Source: VFMC01 sp046331225 (lineage in GTDB: Bacteria; Actinomycetota; Acidimicrobiia; Acidimicrobiales; Ilumatobacteraceae). Taken from it: 64,000 bases of DNA. Position 1 is the stretch's first letter; each line of letters starts with the position of its first letter. Positions 1 to 9,073 of the stretch are shown here, piece by piece. A model generated the notes under the pieces. The model did no database searches and was not told where the DNA came from. It saw only the letters and a list, made by a program, of their open reading frames with translations. The position numbers and the translations under genes are program-made. The DNA lies in contig JAXLRF010000009.1 in assembly GCA_046331225.1 (NCBI GenBank), positions 186,001 through 250,000 on the forward strand. Reading direction: 5' to 3'.

Positions 1-50
1 AACGGCACCGCAGCAGCCTCGCGCGCGGCCTTCGAGCGACGGAAGAACAT
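1..50 (-). CDS. possible N-terminus of a gene running off the left edge
   Basis: An ATG reads leftwards out of the window and begins MFFRRSKAAREAAAVP, with a basic start and no stop before the edge. It lies 25 bases beyond the stop of the 2OG oxygenase and on the same strand, so it could be the next gene of that run. There is no obvious ribosome binding site or -10 hexamer in front of it. Only 16 codons are visible and no family can be assigned. Confidence 0.3.
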   Translation of the reverse strand, partial: MFFRRSKAAREAAAVP

Positions 51-75
51 GGGCGTCGGAGGCAGGCTCGGGCGA

Positions 76-933
76 TCAGCTCGCCGGCTTGATGTCCTGG
101 CTGCGGAGCTCGGCGATGCGTTCCTGGAGGTACGAAAAGGCCGTACGCCCCTCGGCCAGCACCACCTGGTCGGCCGGGTGCAGGAACAGCGGCAGGCTGA
201 GCCTCGACCGCCGGGCACCGTCGCCGGTGGGGTTGGTCACCCGGTGCGTGGTGCTCGGGTAGTAGCCGCCCGTGGCCAGCTGCAGCATGTCGCCGGCGTT
301 GATCGCGATGCTGCCGAAGTCGCAGGGCACGTCGTGCCAGTTGCCGGCCAGGTCGCGCACCTGCAGGCCCGGCTCGTTGGCGGCCGGCAACACGGTGAGC
401 AGGTTGATGTCCTCGTGAGCCGCCGCGCGCACGGCGTCGGCCGGTTCGTCGCCGCGCAACGGGGGATAGCGCAGCACCCGCAGCAGGGTGCGGGTCGAGC
501 CGTCCATCATCTGCGGCAGCGGCATCGAGAGCCGGTCGCGCACCTCGTCGGGGGTGTGGTCCTGCACCCAGCCGAGCAGGGTGATCGCGATGTCCTTCGC
601 GATGGTGGCGTAGCGCAGCGCGGCGTCGCTCACCTCGGCCGGGTACTGGCCCCACGGGTACACGTGGAAGAACTCCTTGATGTCCTTCACGGTGTTGCCC
701 TTCGCCGTCTCGGACACGTCCGGACCGAAGTATCCGTCCTGGTCGTCGTCGCTGTAGCGGTAGGCGTGCTTGGCGTCGCCGTCGAAGAAAGCGAGCCACT
801 CGGTGTAGATCTGCTCGACCAGCTCCTGGGGGAGCGGGTGGTTGACCAGCACCGCGAAGCCGGTGTGCCGCAGCGATCGGGTGAAGGCCTCGGGTGCGTC
901 CGGTGCCTGGAAATCCACGACTTCCACGTTCAT
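76..933 (-). CDS. 2-oxoglutarate/Fe(II)-dependent oxygenase, isopenicillin N synthase-like
   Basis: This 285-residue protein has the plan of the isopenicillin N synthase/2OG-Fe(II) oxygenase superfamily, soluble enzymes that couple 2-oxoglutarate decarboxylation to substrate oxidation. The N-terminal part has the family pattern (TGFAVLVNHPLP near residue 25). The iron ligands are visible as H-x-D in AAHEDINLLT (about residue 173) and the distal His in STTHRVTNP (about residue 230), followed by the RxS co-substrate motif in RRSRLSLPLF. The length is normal. It is the third gene of a minus-strand run after the TlpA-like protein and ACC deaminase, 23 nt beyond the latter. A TAGCGT hexamer (940-945) six bases upstream suggests it also has its own leaderless transcript. 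The substrate cannot be told from sequence. Confidence 0.85.
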   Translation of the reverse strand: MNVEVVDFQAPDAPEAFTRSLRHTGFAVLVNHPLPQELVEQIYTEWLAFFDGDAKHAYRYSDDDQDGYFGPDVSETAKGNTVKDIKEFFHVYPWGQYPAEVSDAALRYATIAKDIAITLLGWVQDHTPDEVRDRLSMPLPQMMDGSTRTLLRVLRYPPLRGDEPADAVRAAAHEDINLLTVLPAANEPGLQVRDLAGNWHDVPCDFGSIAINAGDMLQLATGGYYPSTTHRVTNPTGDGARRSRLSLPLFLHPADQVVLAEGRTAFSYLQERIAELRSQDIKPAS

Positions 934-956
934 GGACCCACGCTACCGGTCGAGGG

Positions 957-1991
957 TCAGGAGCCGAGGCCGGGGTAGCCGGCGTAGGCGCTCAGCGCCG
1001 GCTGCCCGCCGAGGTGGCAGTACAGCACCTTCGAGCCGGCCGGGATCTCGCCCGAGCGGATCATGCCGATCATGCCGGCCATGCTCTTGCCCTCGTAGAC
1101 GGGGTCGGTGAGCATGCCCTCGGTGCGGGCCGCCAGGTGGATCGCGTCGACCGTCTGCTGGTCGGGGATGCCGTACGCCGGGCCCTCGTAGCCGGGTACG
1201 ACCACGATCTCGTCGTCGCGGAGGTCGCGGCCCAACTCGATCGTGGCGGCCGTGTTGCGGGCGATGCGGGTGAGCTGCTCGACGGTCTTGTCGAGCGTCG
1301 CCGAGGCGTCGATGCCGATGACCTTGCGCGTGGGGGTGTGGCCCTCGGGGTTCTCGAGCGCGAAGCCGGCGATCATGCCGCCGTGGCTCGAGCCGGTGAC
1401 CGTGCAGACGATCACCGTGTCGAAGAAGATGCCGCGCTCGGCCTCCTGCGCGGCCACCTCGACCGCCCAGTTGGCGAAGCCGAGGCCGCCGAGCGGGTGG
1501 TCCGAGGCACCCGCGGGGATCGGATAGGGCGTGCCGCCCTTCGCGACCACCGAGTCGAGCGCCTGCTTCCAGCTGTCGCGGATGCCGATGTCGAACCCGG
1601 CCGGGTCGATGCGCACGTCGCCGCCCATGATGCGGGTGAGCTGCAGGTTGCCGACCTTGTCGTAGACCATGTCCGGCCAGTCGACCCAGTGCTCCTGCAC
1701 CGTGACGACGTCGAGCCCGAGGTGACGTGCGACCCCGGTGACGGCGCGGGTGTGGTTCGACTGGATGCCGCCGATCGACACGAGCGTGTCGCACCCCTGG
1801 GCGAGCGCCTCGGCCACCAGGTACTCGAGCTTGCGCACCTTGTTGCCGCCGTACGCGATGCCCGAGTTGCAGTCCTCGCGCTTGGCCCAGATCTCGACCT
1901 GCCCGCCGAGCGCCTCGCTGAGGCGCGGCAGCGGATGGATGGGGGAGGGGCCGAAGAGGAGCGGGGTGCGGGGGAAGTCGGCGAGACGCAT
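957..1991 (-). CDS. acdS: 1-aminocyclopropane-1-carboxylate (ACC) deaminase
   Basis: A 344-residue PLP enzyme of the tryptophan synthase beta fold. ACC deaminase opens the cyclopropane ring of ACC, the ethylene precursor, giving 2-oxobutyrate and ammonia. Lys51 in YGGNKVRKLEY is the PLP lysine and Ser78 in IQSNHTR matches the nucleophile position known from Pseudomonas. The Tyr-Glu pair in DPVYEGKSM (299-300) and the Leu in CHLGG (327) are the residues used to tell true ACC deaminases from D-cysteine desulfhydrases. The start was chosen because MRLADFPRTPLLFGPSP is the usual N-terminus; a longer frame upstream is a shadow of the neighbouring thioredoxin gene. TACCAT (2000-2005) lies 8 nt upstream of the ATG, consistent with a leaderless message. 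D-cysteine desulfhydrase is the main alternative but is disfavoured. Confidence 0.92.
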   Translation of the reverse strand: MRLADFPRTPLLFGPSPIHPLPRLSEALGGQVEIWAKREDCNSGIAYGGNKVRKLEYLVAEALAQGCDTLVSIGGIQSNHTRAVTGVARHLGLDVVTVQEHWVDWPDMVYDKVGNLQLTRIMGGDVRIDPAGFDIGIRDSWKQALDSVVAKGGTPYPIPAGASDHPLGGLGFANWAVEVAAQEAERGIFFDTVIVCTVTGSSHGGMIAGFALENPEGHTPTRKVIGIDASATLDKTVEQLTRIARNTAATIELGRDLRDDEIVVVPGYEGPAYGIPDQQTVDAIHLAARTEGMLTDPVYEGKSMAGMIGMIRSGEIPAGSKVLYCHLGGQPALSAYAGYPGLGS

Positions 1992-2016
1992 GGCCGCCGA
2001 TGGTACGCGAGCCGGG

Positions 2017-2769
2017 TCAGCCGCCCTGATTCCCGGCCTGGTTGCCAGCCAGCCGCTCGGCCAGGATCGAGTCGAGCTCGTCCATCGAGATCTCGCCGCT
2101 CGCCCGCCACAGCACCTTGCCGTCGGCGTCGAGCAGCACGAAGTAGGGGAAGCCGGGCAGCCCGTACGCCGATGCCGCGTCCTGGGCCTCGGAGTCGGCG
2201 AGCACCGGCCACGGGAACCCCTCGCGGGCGAGCCAGTCCGACGGCGGATAGTTGTCGCGCCGTTCGTCGACACTCGTCGACACGCCGACCACTCGCAACC
2301 CCGCCGGCACCCGCTTGTCGTTGTTCCACTGCACGAGCCGCGGCACCTCGGCCTGGCAGTGCGGGCACCAATGGGCGACGAACACGAGCAGCGTCGGGGC
2401 GCCGGGGTCGACGTCGACGGCGATGCCCTCGAAGTTCTGTCCTGCCAGCGTGGGTGCGACGAGGCCGACGGCGGGGTCGTCGGCAGGCGGGTCGGGCAGG
2501 GTGGGCAGGGCGTCGCCGGTGATGGTGACGGGGCGGTTCTGCGAGAAGTCGCCGTCGTCGTCCTTGCCCCCCGTGGTCGACAGGATCGCCACCACGCCGA
2601 GCACGAGCACGACGACACCGATGATCCCCCCGAGCACCCAGGGGTTGGCGAGGGGGTTGCCGGCGGGCGGTTTCGCCCCGGCCTTCTTGAACTGGGGGGT
2701 CGGCTGCTGCTGGGCGCGCTTCTTCGCAGCGGCCGAGCCGGGGCGCGGCGGAACAGATGGGGAGTTCAC
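2017..2769 (-). CDS. membrane-anchored TlpA/ResA-like thioredoxin
   Basis: About 250 residues from a GTG start. A Lys/Pro-rich cytoplasmic N-terminus (1-43) precedes one transmembrane segment (about 44-66, WVLGGIIGVVVLVLGVVAIL). An extracytoplasmic thioredoxin fold follows with the active site WCPHC in FVAHWCPHCQAEVPRLV, and the cis-Pro loop GLPGFPYFVLLDADGKV fits the TlpA/ResA group. Such proteins reduce or isomerise disulfides outside the membrane, often for cytochrome maturation; no cytochrome genes are adjacent, so the partner is unknown. The start is the first plausible one and has no strong ribosome binding site; other GTG starts cannot be excluded. It lies 25 nt upstream of acdS on the same strand. 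Confidence 0.82.
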   Translation of the reverse strand: MNSPSVPPRPGSAAAKKRAQQQPTPQFKKAGAKPPAGNPLANPWVLGGIIGVVVLVLGVVAILSTTGGKDDDGDFSQNRPVTITGDALPTLPDPPADDPAVGLVAPTLAGQNFEGIAVDVDPGAPTLLVFVAHWCPHCQAEVPRLVQWNNDKRVPAGLRVVGVSTSVDERRDNYPPSDWLAREGFPWPVLADSEAQDAASAYGLPGFPYFVLLDADGKVLWRASGEISMDELDSILAERLAGNQAGNQGG

Positions 2770-2913
2770 ACCTGGATGGTCGTCGGTCGGACGGTGGTGG
2801 TTCCAGGGCCTGAGGTCACATCGGCCGGACGGCGACCTCACGGCGCCCGGCCGCTGTCGTCGGACGGTCGTGATGGGCACTCCGACACGTCGTCGGACGC
2901 CCGGAGGGAACCC

Positions 2914-4407
2914 ATGCCATCCGTCGTGTCGATGCTGAAGCCATCCGCGCTCGCCGAGCGCGCCGCCCGGCTCGACGCCCTCGACCGCTCGCAGGCCGTG
3001 ATCGAGTTCGACCTCGACGGCAACGTCCTGACCGCCAACCAGAACTTCCTCGCGGTGATGGGGTACACGCTCGACGAGATCGTCGGACGCCATCACCGCA
3101 TGTTCGTCCCCGAAGCCGAGCGGTCGAGCGAGGCCTACCTGCACTTCTGGGACGACCTGCGAGCCGGCCGGTTCCAGGCGGGCCAGTTCCAGCGCCTCGC
3201 CCGCGGTGGCCGCGAGGTGTGGATCGAGGCCACCTACAACGTGATCCTCGGCAAGGACGACCGCCCGAGCAAGGTGGTCAAGTACGCGTCGGACGTCACC
3301 GAGCGCCAGATGCGCCTGGCAGACCTCGAGAGCCAGGCGGCGGCGATCCGCACCTCGCTCGCCGTGATCGAGTTCGACCTCGACGGCACGATCCTCGACG
3401 CGAACCAGAACTTCCTCGACACGATGGGCTACACGATCGGCGAGATCCGCGGCCGCCACCACCGCATCTTCGTCGACCCGGCCCACGCCGCCTCGCCGGA
3501 GTACGCCGCGTTCTGGGCGACGTTGCGGTCGGGCAGCTTCCTCGCCGCCCGCTACGAACGTCGCGCCAAGGACGGTCGAGCCGTCTGGATCGAAGCGTCG
3601 TACAACCCGATCCTCGACGCCGGCGGGCGGCCCTACAAGGTGGTGAAGTTCGCCACCGACGTGTCGTCGCACGTGTCGCTGCTCGACCACCTGAAGCTGC
3701 TCATCGACCGGAACTTCGGCGAGATCGAACGGGCGCTCGACACCACCGTCGACCAGACCGCCCATGCCTCGGCGAACTCGCGCTCGACCACCGACGCGGT
3801 GCAGGGGGTGGCCGCCGGCATCGAGCGGATGGCCGCGTCGGTGAGCGACATCTCCCGCAGCATGGCGCTGTCGCGCGACTCGGTCGAGGTGGCCCACGAG
3901 GCCACCGGCGCCGCCGGCGAGGCCACGAGCCGGTTGCTGCAGGCGGCGACCGCGATGGGCGGGATCGTCGAACTGATCCAGGACATCGCGAGCCAGATCA
4001 ACCTGCTGGCGCTCAACGCCACGATCGAGTCGGCCCGCGCCGGCGAGGCCGGACGCGGGTTCGCCGTGGTGGCCAACGAGGTGAAGAACCTCGCCAAGCA
4101 GGCCGCCGACGCGACCGAGCAGATCTCGGTCGAGATCGACGGTGTCACCGCCGTCAGCCACGACGTCGCCGTGCTGCTCGGCCGGATCAGCGACGCCGTC
4201 GGCACCGTGCGCGACTCGGTGGTGTCCACCGCCGGGGCGGTCGACGAGCAGAGCGACGCGACCGTGTCGATGGCCGACGCGATGCGCGCCTCGGCTGCGT
4301 CGGTCGACCGCATCGGCGAGAACCTCGTCGAGATCTCCGGTGCCGTCGGCCAGGTGGCGAACGCGGTGCTGCGCACCAAGGAGGCCGCCGAGGTGCTCGC
4401 CCGCTAG
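2914..4407 (+). CDS. soluble double-PAS methyl-accepting chemotaxis protein
   Basis: 497 residues with no transmembrane segment or HAMP domain. Two PAS/PAC modules in tandem (about 22-140 and 145-262) are near copies of one another, each with an IEFDLDG...NFL.MGY core and a VVK.A.DVT/S end, and look like an internal duplication. The C-terminal half is an MCP signalling hairpin with the tip around residues 358-395 (SQINLLALNATIESARAGE, then GRGFAVVANEVKNLA). The layout resembles cytoplasmic energy or redox receptors such as BdlA; whether haem or flavin is bound cannot be read here. GGAGGGA sits 5 nt before the ATG. Its TAG directly abuts the leuS stop on the other strand. No che genes are in the window. 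Confidence 0.9.
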   Translation: MPSVVSMLKPSALAERAARLDALDRSQAVIEFDLDGNVLTANQNFLAVMGYTLDEIVGRHHRMFVPEAERSSEAYLHFWDDLRAGRFQAGQFQRLARGGREVWIEATYNVILGKDDRPSKVVKYASDVTERQMRLADLESQAAAIRTSLAVIEFDLDGTILDANQNFLDTMGYTIGEIRGRHHRIFVDPAHAASPEYAAFWATLRSGSFLAARYERRAKDGRAVWIEASYNPILDAGGRPYKVVKFATDVSSHVSLLDHLKLLIDRNFGEIERALDTTVDQTAHASANSRSTTDAVQGVAAGIERMAASVSDISRSMALSRDSVEVAHEATGAAGEATSRLLQAATAMGGIVELIQDIASQINLLALNATIESARAGEAGRGFAVVANEVKNLAKQAADATEQISVEIDGVTAVSHDVAVLLGRISDAVGTVRDSVVSTAGAVDEQSDATVSMADAMRASAASVDRIGENLVEISGAVGQVANAVLRTKEAAEVLAR

Positions 4408-7248
4408 TCAGACCACCAGGCTGACGGTGCGGCCGGGCACGACGACGACCTTCTTCGGGGTCGCGCCGGCCAGGCTCGCCTGCACCTTGTCGTCGGCCAG
4501 TGCCGCCGCCTCGACCGTCGCCGCGTCGGCGTCGGCCGCCACGGTGATGCGCGAGCGCACCTTGCCGTTGATCTGCACCGGCAGCTCGATCGTGTCGTCG
4601 ACCAGCTTCGTCGGGTCGGCGACGGGGAACGGCTGGTAGGTGACCGTGTCGCTGTGACCCAGCTTGCGCCACAGCTCCTCGGCCATGTGCGGTGCGAGCG
4701 GCGCCAGCATCAACACCAGCTGGTCGGCCGCGTCGCGCGGGCACCCGCCTGCCTTGGTGAGCGCGTTGTTCAGCTCGATCAGCTTCGCGATCGCGGTGTT
4801 GAAGCGCATCGCCTCCATGTCGGCGCGCACGCCGTCGATGGTCTTGTGCAGCACACGGTCGGTGGTGTCGTCGAGCGCGGGCAGGTCGGCACGCAGCTCG
4901 CCGGAGTCCTCGTCGACCAGGTTGCGCCACACGCGCTGCAAGAACCGGTACATGCCGACGACGTCGCGGGTCTCCCACGGTCGCGAGGCGTCGAGCGGTC
5001 CCATCGCCATCTCGTACAGGCGCAGGGTGTCGGCACCGTAGGCCTCGTAGATGTCGTCGGGGGCGACGGCGTTCTTCAGGCTCTTGCCCATCTTGCCCCA
5101 CTCGCGGGTGACCGGCTTGCCCTGGTACGTGAACTGCCCGTCGTGCTCCTCGACGCCGAACGCGTCGACGTAGATCTCGCGCTCGTCCTTGAAGGCCGCG
5201 GCCAGGATGTAGCCCTGGTTGAACAGGCGGTGGTACGGCTCCTTCGAGCTGAGGTGCCCCAGGTCGAACAGCACCTTGTGCCAGAAGCGGGCGTACAGCA
5301 GGTGCAGCACGGCGTGCTCGACACCGCCCACGTACAGGTCGACACCACCGGGGTGGCCGTCGCCCTGCGGGCCCATCCAGTACTGCTCGACCTCGGGGTC
5401 GATGAACGCGTTCTCGTTGGTGGGATCGCAGTAGCGCAGCTCGTACCAGCAGCTGCCGGCCCACTGGGGCATCACGTTGGTGTCGCGCCGGTACCGCTTG
5501 GGTCCGTCGCCCAGGTCGAGCTCGACCGTGGTCCACCAGTCGAGCCGGTCGAGCGGGCTCTCCGGGTTGCTCATCGCGTCGTCCGGGTCGAACGTGCGCG
5601 GGCTGAAGCTGTCGGTGGGCGGCAGTTCCAAAGGCAGCAGCTCGTCGGGCAGGGTGTGCGCGTGCCCGCTCTCGTCGTAGACGATCGGGAACGGCTCGCC
5701 CCAGTAGCGCTGACGGCTGAACAGCCAGTCGCGGAGCTTGTAGTTGACCGTCGCCTCGCCACAGCCGTGCGCCTCGAGCCACTCGTTGGTGCGGCGCTTG
5801 CCGGTCGTGACGTCGCTGATCCCGTTCAGGTCCAGGCTGTCGTTGGCGCTGTTGACGTACGGCGCGTCGCCGACGAACGCCTGCGGCCACGCCGACGTGA
5901 CGAGGGTGGGTTCGATGCCGTGCTCGGCGAACCACGCGGCGGGCGGCTGCTGGATCGCGGGGATCGGCAGGCCGAACTGGCGGGCGAACTCGAAGTCGCG
6001 CTCGTCACCGCACGGCACGGCCATGATCGCCCCGGTGCCGTAGCCCATCAGCACGTAGTCGGCGATCCACACCGGGATCTGCTCGCCGTTGATCGGGTTG
6101 GTGGCGTACGAGCCGGTGAACACGCCGGTCTTGGTCTTGTCCTCGACCTGGCGGGCGACGTCGCTCTTGGTGCTCGCCTGGCGTCGGTACTCGGCCACGA
6201 CGGCGGCCTGCTCGGGTGCGGTGAGCGCGTCGACCAGCGGGTGCTCGGGTGCGAGCACCATGAACGACGCGCCGAACAGGGTGTCGGGGCGAGTGGTGAA
6301 CACGGTGATCGTGCCCGCCGGCGACGCGAAGTCGACGCGGGCGCCCTCGCTGCGGCCGATCCAGTTGCGCTGCATCGCCTTGATCGAGTCGGTCCAGTCG
6401 AGCAGGTCGAGGTCGTCGACCAGGCGGTCGGCGTAGGCCGTGATCCGCATCATCCACTGGCGCATGTTGCGCTTGAACACGGGGAAGTTGCCGCGGTCGC
6501 TGCGACCGTCGGCGGTGACCTCCTCGTTGGCCACCACGGTGCCGAGGCCGGGGCACCAGTTGACCGGTGCCTCGCTGATGTAGGCCAGGCGGTGGCCGTC
6601 GAGCACGTCGGCCTGCTCGCTCGCGCTCAGCTCGGCCCACGGCCGGCCGTCGGGGGTGGCGCGGGTGCCGGCCGCCAGCTCGTCGACCAGCTCACCGATC
6701 GGGCGGGCCTTCTTCGCGTCGGTGTCGTACCAGGCGTTGAAGATCTGGCTGAAGATCCACTGCGTCCAGCGGTAGTAGGCCGGGTCGGTGGTGTCGATGC
6801 TGCGACGCGGGTCGTGGCTGAGGCCGATGCGGCGCAGCTGACGGCGCATGTTGGCGACGTTCTCGGCCGTCGTGATCGCCGGGTGCTGACCGGTCTGCAC
6901 CGCGAACTGCTCGGCCGGCAGACCGAACGCGTCGAAGCCCATCGTGTACAGCACGTTGTGCCCGGTCATGCGCTTGAACCGGCTGTACACGTCGGTGCCG
7001 ATGAAGCCGAGGGGGTGGCCGACGTGCAGGCCGGTGCCGCTCGGGTAGGGGAACATGTCGAGCACGAACAGCTTGGGCTGGTCCTTCACGTCGGGATCGC
7101 CCAGCGGGCCGCTCGGATTGGCGGTGTGGAAGGTGCCCTGCGCGTCCCACCAGTCCTGCCAGCGCGGCTCGATCTCCTGCGCGAGCGCGCCCGTGTACCG
7201 GAAGGCGTGTTGCGGCTCGGAGGTGGGGCTGTCGCTGGTACTGCTCAT
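4408..7248 (-). CDS. leuS: leucine--tRNA ligase
   Basis: 946 residues, full length for a bacterial class I LeuRS, which charges tRNA-Leu with leucine in the cytosol. The HIGH box appears as HVGHPLG (about residue 73). The CP1 editing domain carries the conserved TTRPDTLFGASF and APEHPL, and the KMSKS box is KMGKSLKN (about 719). The C-terminus has the usual tRNA-binding region with VQINGKVR. I start at MSSTSDSPTSEP because coding similarity begins just after it and a TAGAAT hexamer (7259-7264) lies 10 nt upstream. The gene is divergent from the acyl-AMP ligase across 49 bp and convergent with the chemoreceptor with no base between stops. Confidence 0.97.
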   Translation of the reverse strand: MSSTSDSPTSEPQHAFRYTGALAQEIEPRWQDWWDAQGTFHTANPSGPLGDPDVKDQPKLFVLDMFPYPSGTGLHVGHPLGFIGTDVYSRFKRMTGHNVLYTMGFDAFGLPAEQFAVQTGQHPAITTAENVANMRRQLRRIGLSHDPRRSIDTTDPAYYRWTQWIFSQIFNAWYDTDAKKARPIGELVDELAAGTRATPDGRPWAELSASEQADVLDGHRLAYISEAPVNWCPGLGTVVANEEVTADGRSDRGNFPVFKRNMRQWMMRITAYADRLVDDLDLLDWTDSIKAMQRNWIGRSEGARVDFASPAGTITVFTTRPDTLFGASFMVLAPEHPLVDALTAPEQAAVVAEYRRQASTKSDVARQVEDKTKTGVFTGSYATNPINGEQIPVWIADYVLMGYGTGAIMAVPCGDERDFEFARQFGLPIPAIQQPPAAWFAEHGIEPTLVTSAWPQAFVGDAPYVNSANDSLDLNGISDVTTGKRRTNEWLEAHGCGEATVNYKLRDWLFSRQRYWGEPFPIVYDESGHAHTLPDELLPLELPPTDSFSPRTFDPDDAMSNPESPLDRLDWWTTVELDLGDGPKRYRRDTNVMPQWAGSCWYELRYCDPTNENAFIDPEVEQYWMGPQGDGHPGGVDLYVGGVEHAVLHLLYARFWHKVLFDLGHLSSKEPYHRLFNQGYILAAAFKDEREIYVDAFGVEEHDGQFTYQGKPVTREWGKMGKSLKNAVAPDDIYEAYGADTLRLYEMAMGPLDASRPWETRDVVGMYRFLQRVWRNLVDEDSGELRADLPALDDTTDRVLHKTIDGVRADMEAMRFNTAIAKLIELNNALTKAGGCPRDAADQLVLMLAPLAPHMAEELWRKLGHSDTVTYQPFPVADPTKLVDDTIELPVQINGKVRSRITVAADADAATVEAAALADDKVQASLAGATPKKVVVVPGRTVSLVV

Positions 7249-7258
7249 AGGAGCAAGG

Positions 7259-7289
7259 ATTCTACGGACCTCCTGAGCAGCACTACGGT
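7259..7289. promoter_or_regulatory. divergent -10 elements for leuS and the acyl-AMP ligase gene
   Basis: Within the 49-bp gap between two divergent starts there is TAGAAT on the minus strand (7259-7264, 10 nt from the leuS ATG) and TACGGT on the plus strand (7284-7289, 8 nt from the ligase ATG). Neither gene has a ribosome binding site, so both may be made from leaderless mRNAs. The -35 regions would overlap the opposite promoter. Confidence 0.5.
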
Positions 7290-7297
7290 TTCGATTC

Positions 7298-9016
7298 ATG
7301 ACTGCGGACGCAGCCCCACCCGCCCCTCGTTCGATCGTCGACCGCTTGATCGCGGCCGCCGACCGCCCCACCGGGGTCCGGTTCGTCGGCCACTCGGTGG
7401 CGCCGGCCGAGGGTGACGGGTTCGTGTCGTGGGCCGAGATCCACGACGAGGCCCGCGTGGTCGGTGCCGCGCTGCAGGCCCGTGGTCTGGTGCCCGGCGA
7501 CCACGTCGCGATCCTCGGCCCCACGTCGCGCTCGCTGATCACGATCATCCGTGGCTGCTGGCTGGCGGGATGCGCCTCGATGGTGCTGCCGCTGCCGATG
7601 CGGATGGGCTCGCTCGACGCGTTCGTCGAGAGCACCCGATCGCGCATCCGTCACGGCGACGCCAAGCTGGTGCTGATCGACGACCTGCTGGCCGACTTCT
7701 ACAGCGCGGCACCCGGCGACCCGCCGATCGAGCCGATGCGCAACGTGCTGCCGGGGGCTGCGGGACAGGTGAGCGGCGAGCGGCTCGAGATCCCGGCGCA
7801 CGACCCCGAGCGACTCGTGATCCTGCAGTACACGTCGGGTTCCACCAGCGAACCCAAGGGCGTGATGATCCCCGACCGGGTGCTCACCGCCAACATCGAC
7901 GCCTGCTGCGAGGCGGCGCAGCTCACGCTCGACGAGGTGATGGTCAGCTGGCTGCCGCTGTACCACGACATGGGTCTGGTGGGCTTCCTGTCGATCCCGA
8001 TGACCACCGGCGTGCAGCTGGTGCAGGCCGCGCCCCAGGACTTCCTCGCCCACCCCGGCAACTGGATGCAGTGGATCAGCGACTGGGGTGGCACCGCGAC
8101 GGCCGGCCCCAACTTCAGCTGGGTGCTGGCCACCCGTGCGCTCAAGCGGGCCAAGGACCTCGACCTGTCGTCGCTGACGCTCGCGTTGAGCGGTGCCGAG
8201 CCGGTCGATCCGGCGGCCGTGCGCGCGTTCGTCGCATCCGCCGAGCCGTTCGGATTCCGGGCCGGCGGCGTGTTCCCTGCCTTCGGCATGGCCGAGGTCG
8301 CGATCGGCGGCTCGTTCCCGCAGCGCGGCGCCGGGCTGCAGGTCGACTCCGTCGACCGGGTCGTGCTCGAGCGCGATCGCATCGCCAAGCCGCTCGCGCG
8401 TGCCGATGCCGAAGAAGAGCTGTACGTACGCGAGCTGCCGCTGCTCGGCACCGCGGTGCCCGGGCTCGAGCTCAAGGTGGTCGACCCCGAGACCTACGAA
8501 GAACTGCCCGAGCGCCACGTCGGCGAGCTGCTGCTGCGCGGCACGTCGGTCACTCCCGGCTACTACAAGCGACCCGATGCCACCGCCGCGCTGTTCCGCG
8601 ACGGCTGGCTGTGCACCGGCGACCTCGCGTACGTCGTCGACGGCCAGCTCGTGCTCTGCGGCCGGATCAAGGACGTCATCATCGTCGGTGGCCGCAACGT
8701 GTTCCCCGAGGACATCGAGCGTGCGTGCGGCACCCTCGACGGGGTGCGCGCCGGCAACGTCATCGCCTTCGGGGTCGACGGCTACAAGGGCAAGGAGACC
8801 GTCGTCGTGGTCGCCGAGGTGCGCCCGAGCGACACCGACGGCGTGATCGAGGGCGTGCGCCACTCGATCCACCACCGGACGCTCGAAGTGTGCGGGCTGC
8901 CCCCGCGCGACGTCATGCTGGTGAAGCCCGGCACGCTGCCGAAGACGTCGAGCGGCAAGCTGCAGCGCGCCAAGTGCCGCGAGCTCTACCTCGACGAGTC
9001 GCTCGAGCTGATCTGA
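7298..9016 (+). CDS. acyl-AMP/acyl-CoA ligase, FAAL/FadD-like
   Basis: 572 residues of the ANL adenylating superfamily, which activates fatty acids as acyl-adenylates for transfer to CoA or an acyl carrier. The ATP loop is YTSGSTSEPKG (about 184). LPLYHDMGLVG is the segment typical of fatty acyl-AMP ligases and related long-chain FadD enzymes. PAFGMAEVAIG occupies the A5 position, DGWLCTGDLAYV is the adenylate-binding Asp region, and PKTSSGKLQR near the C-terminus carries the catalytic lysine. FAAL and FACL are separated mainly by a short insertion that I cannot score reliably, so CoA versus carrier-protein acceptor stays open. No polyketide or carrier-protein gene is adjacent. Confidence 0.87.
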   Translation: MTADAAPPAPRSIVDRLIAAADRPTGVRFVGHSVAPAEGDGFVSWAEIHDEARVVGAALQARGLVPGDHVAILGPTSRSLITIIRGCWLAGCASMVLPLPMRMGSLDAFVESTRSRIRHGDAKLVLIDDLLADFYSAAPGDPPIEPMRNVLPGAAGQVSGERLEIPAHDPERLVILQYTSGSTSEPKGVMIPDRVLTANIDACCEAAQLTLDEVMVSWLPLYHDMGLVGFLSIPMTTGVQLVQAAPQDFLAHPGNWMQWISDWGGTATAGPNFSWVLATRALKRAKDLDLSSLTLALSGAEPVDPAAVRAFVASAEPFGFRAGGVFPAFGMAEVAIGGSFPQRGAGLQVDSVDRVVLERDRIAKPLARADAEEELYVRELPLLGTAVPGLELKVVDPETYEELPERHVGELLLRGTSVTPGYYKRPDATAALFRDGWLCTGDLAYVVDGQLVLCGRIKDVIIVGGRNVFPEDIERACGTLDGVRAGNVIAFGVDGYKGKETVVVVAEVRPSDTDGVIEGVRHSIHHRTLEVCGLPPRDVMLVKPGTLPKTSSGKLQRAKCRELYLDESLELI

Positions 9017-9073
9017 ACCCGTCGAACGCTGTCGGCTCGGGTTGCTCAGGGCATCGAGCCGACGAAGTTCGGG

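Noticed and set aside
894..2522. Long plus-strand frames opposite acdS and the thioredoxin gene
   Set aside because: They show the Arg/Gly/Val-rich composition of antisense frames in G+C-rich genes, with no motif. The minus-strand genes are certain.
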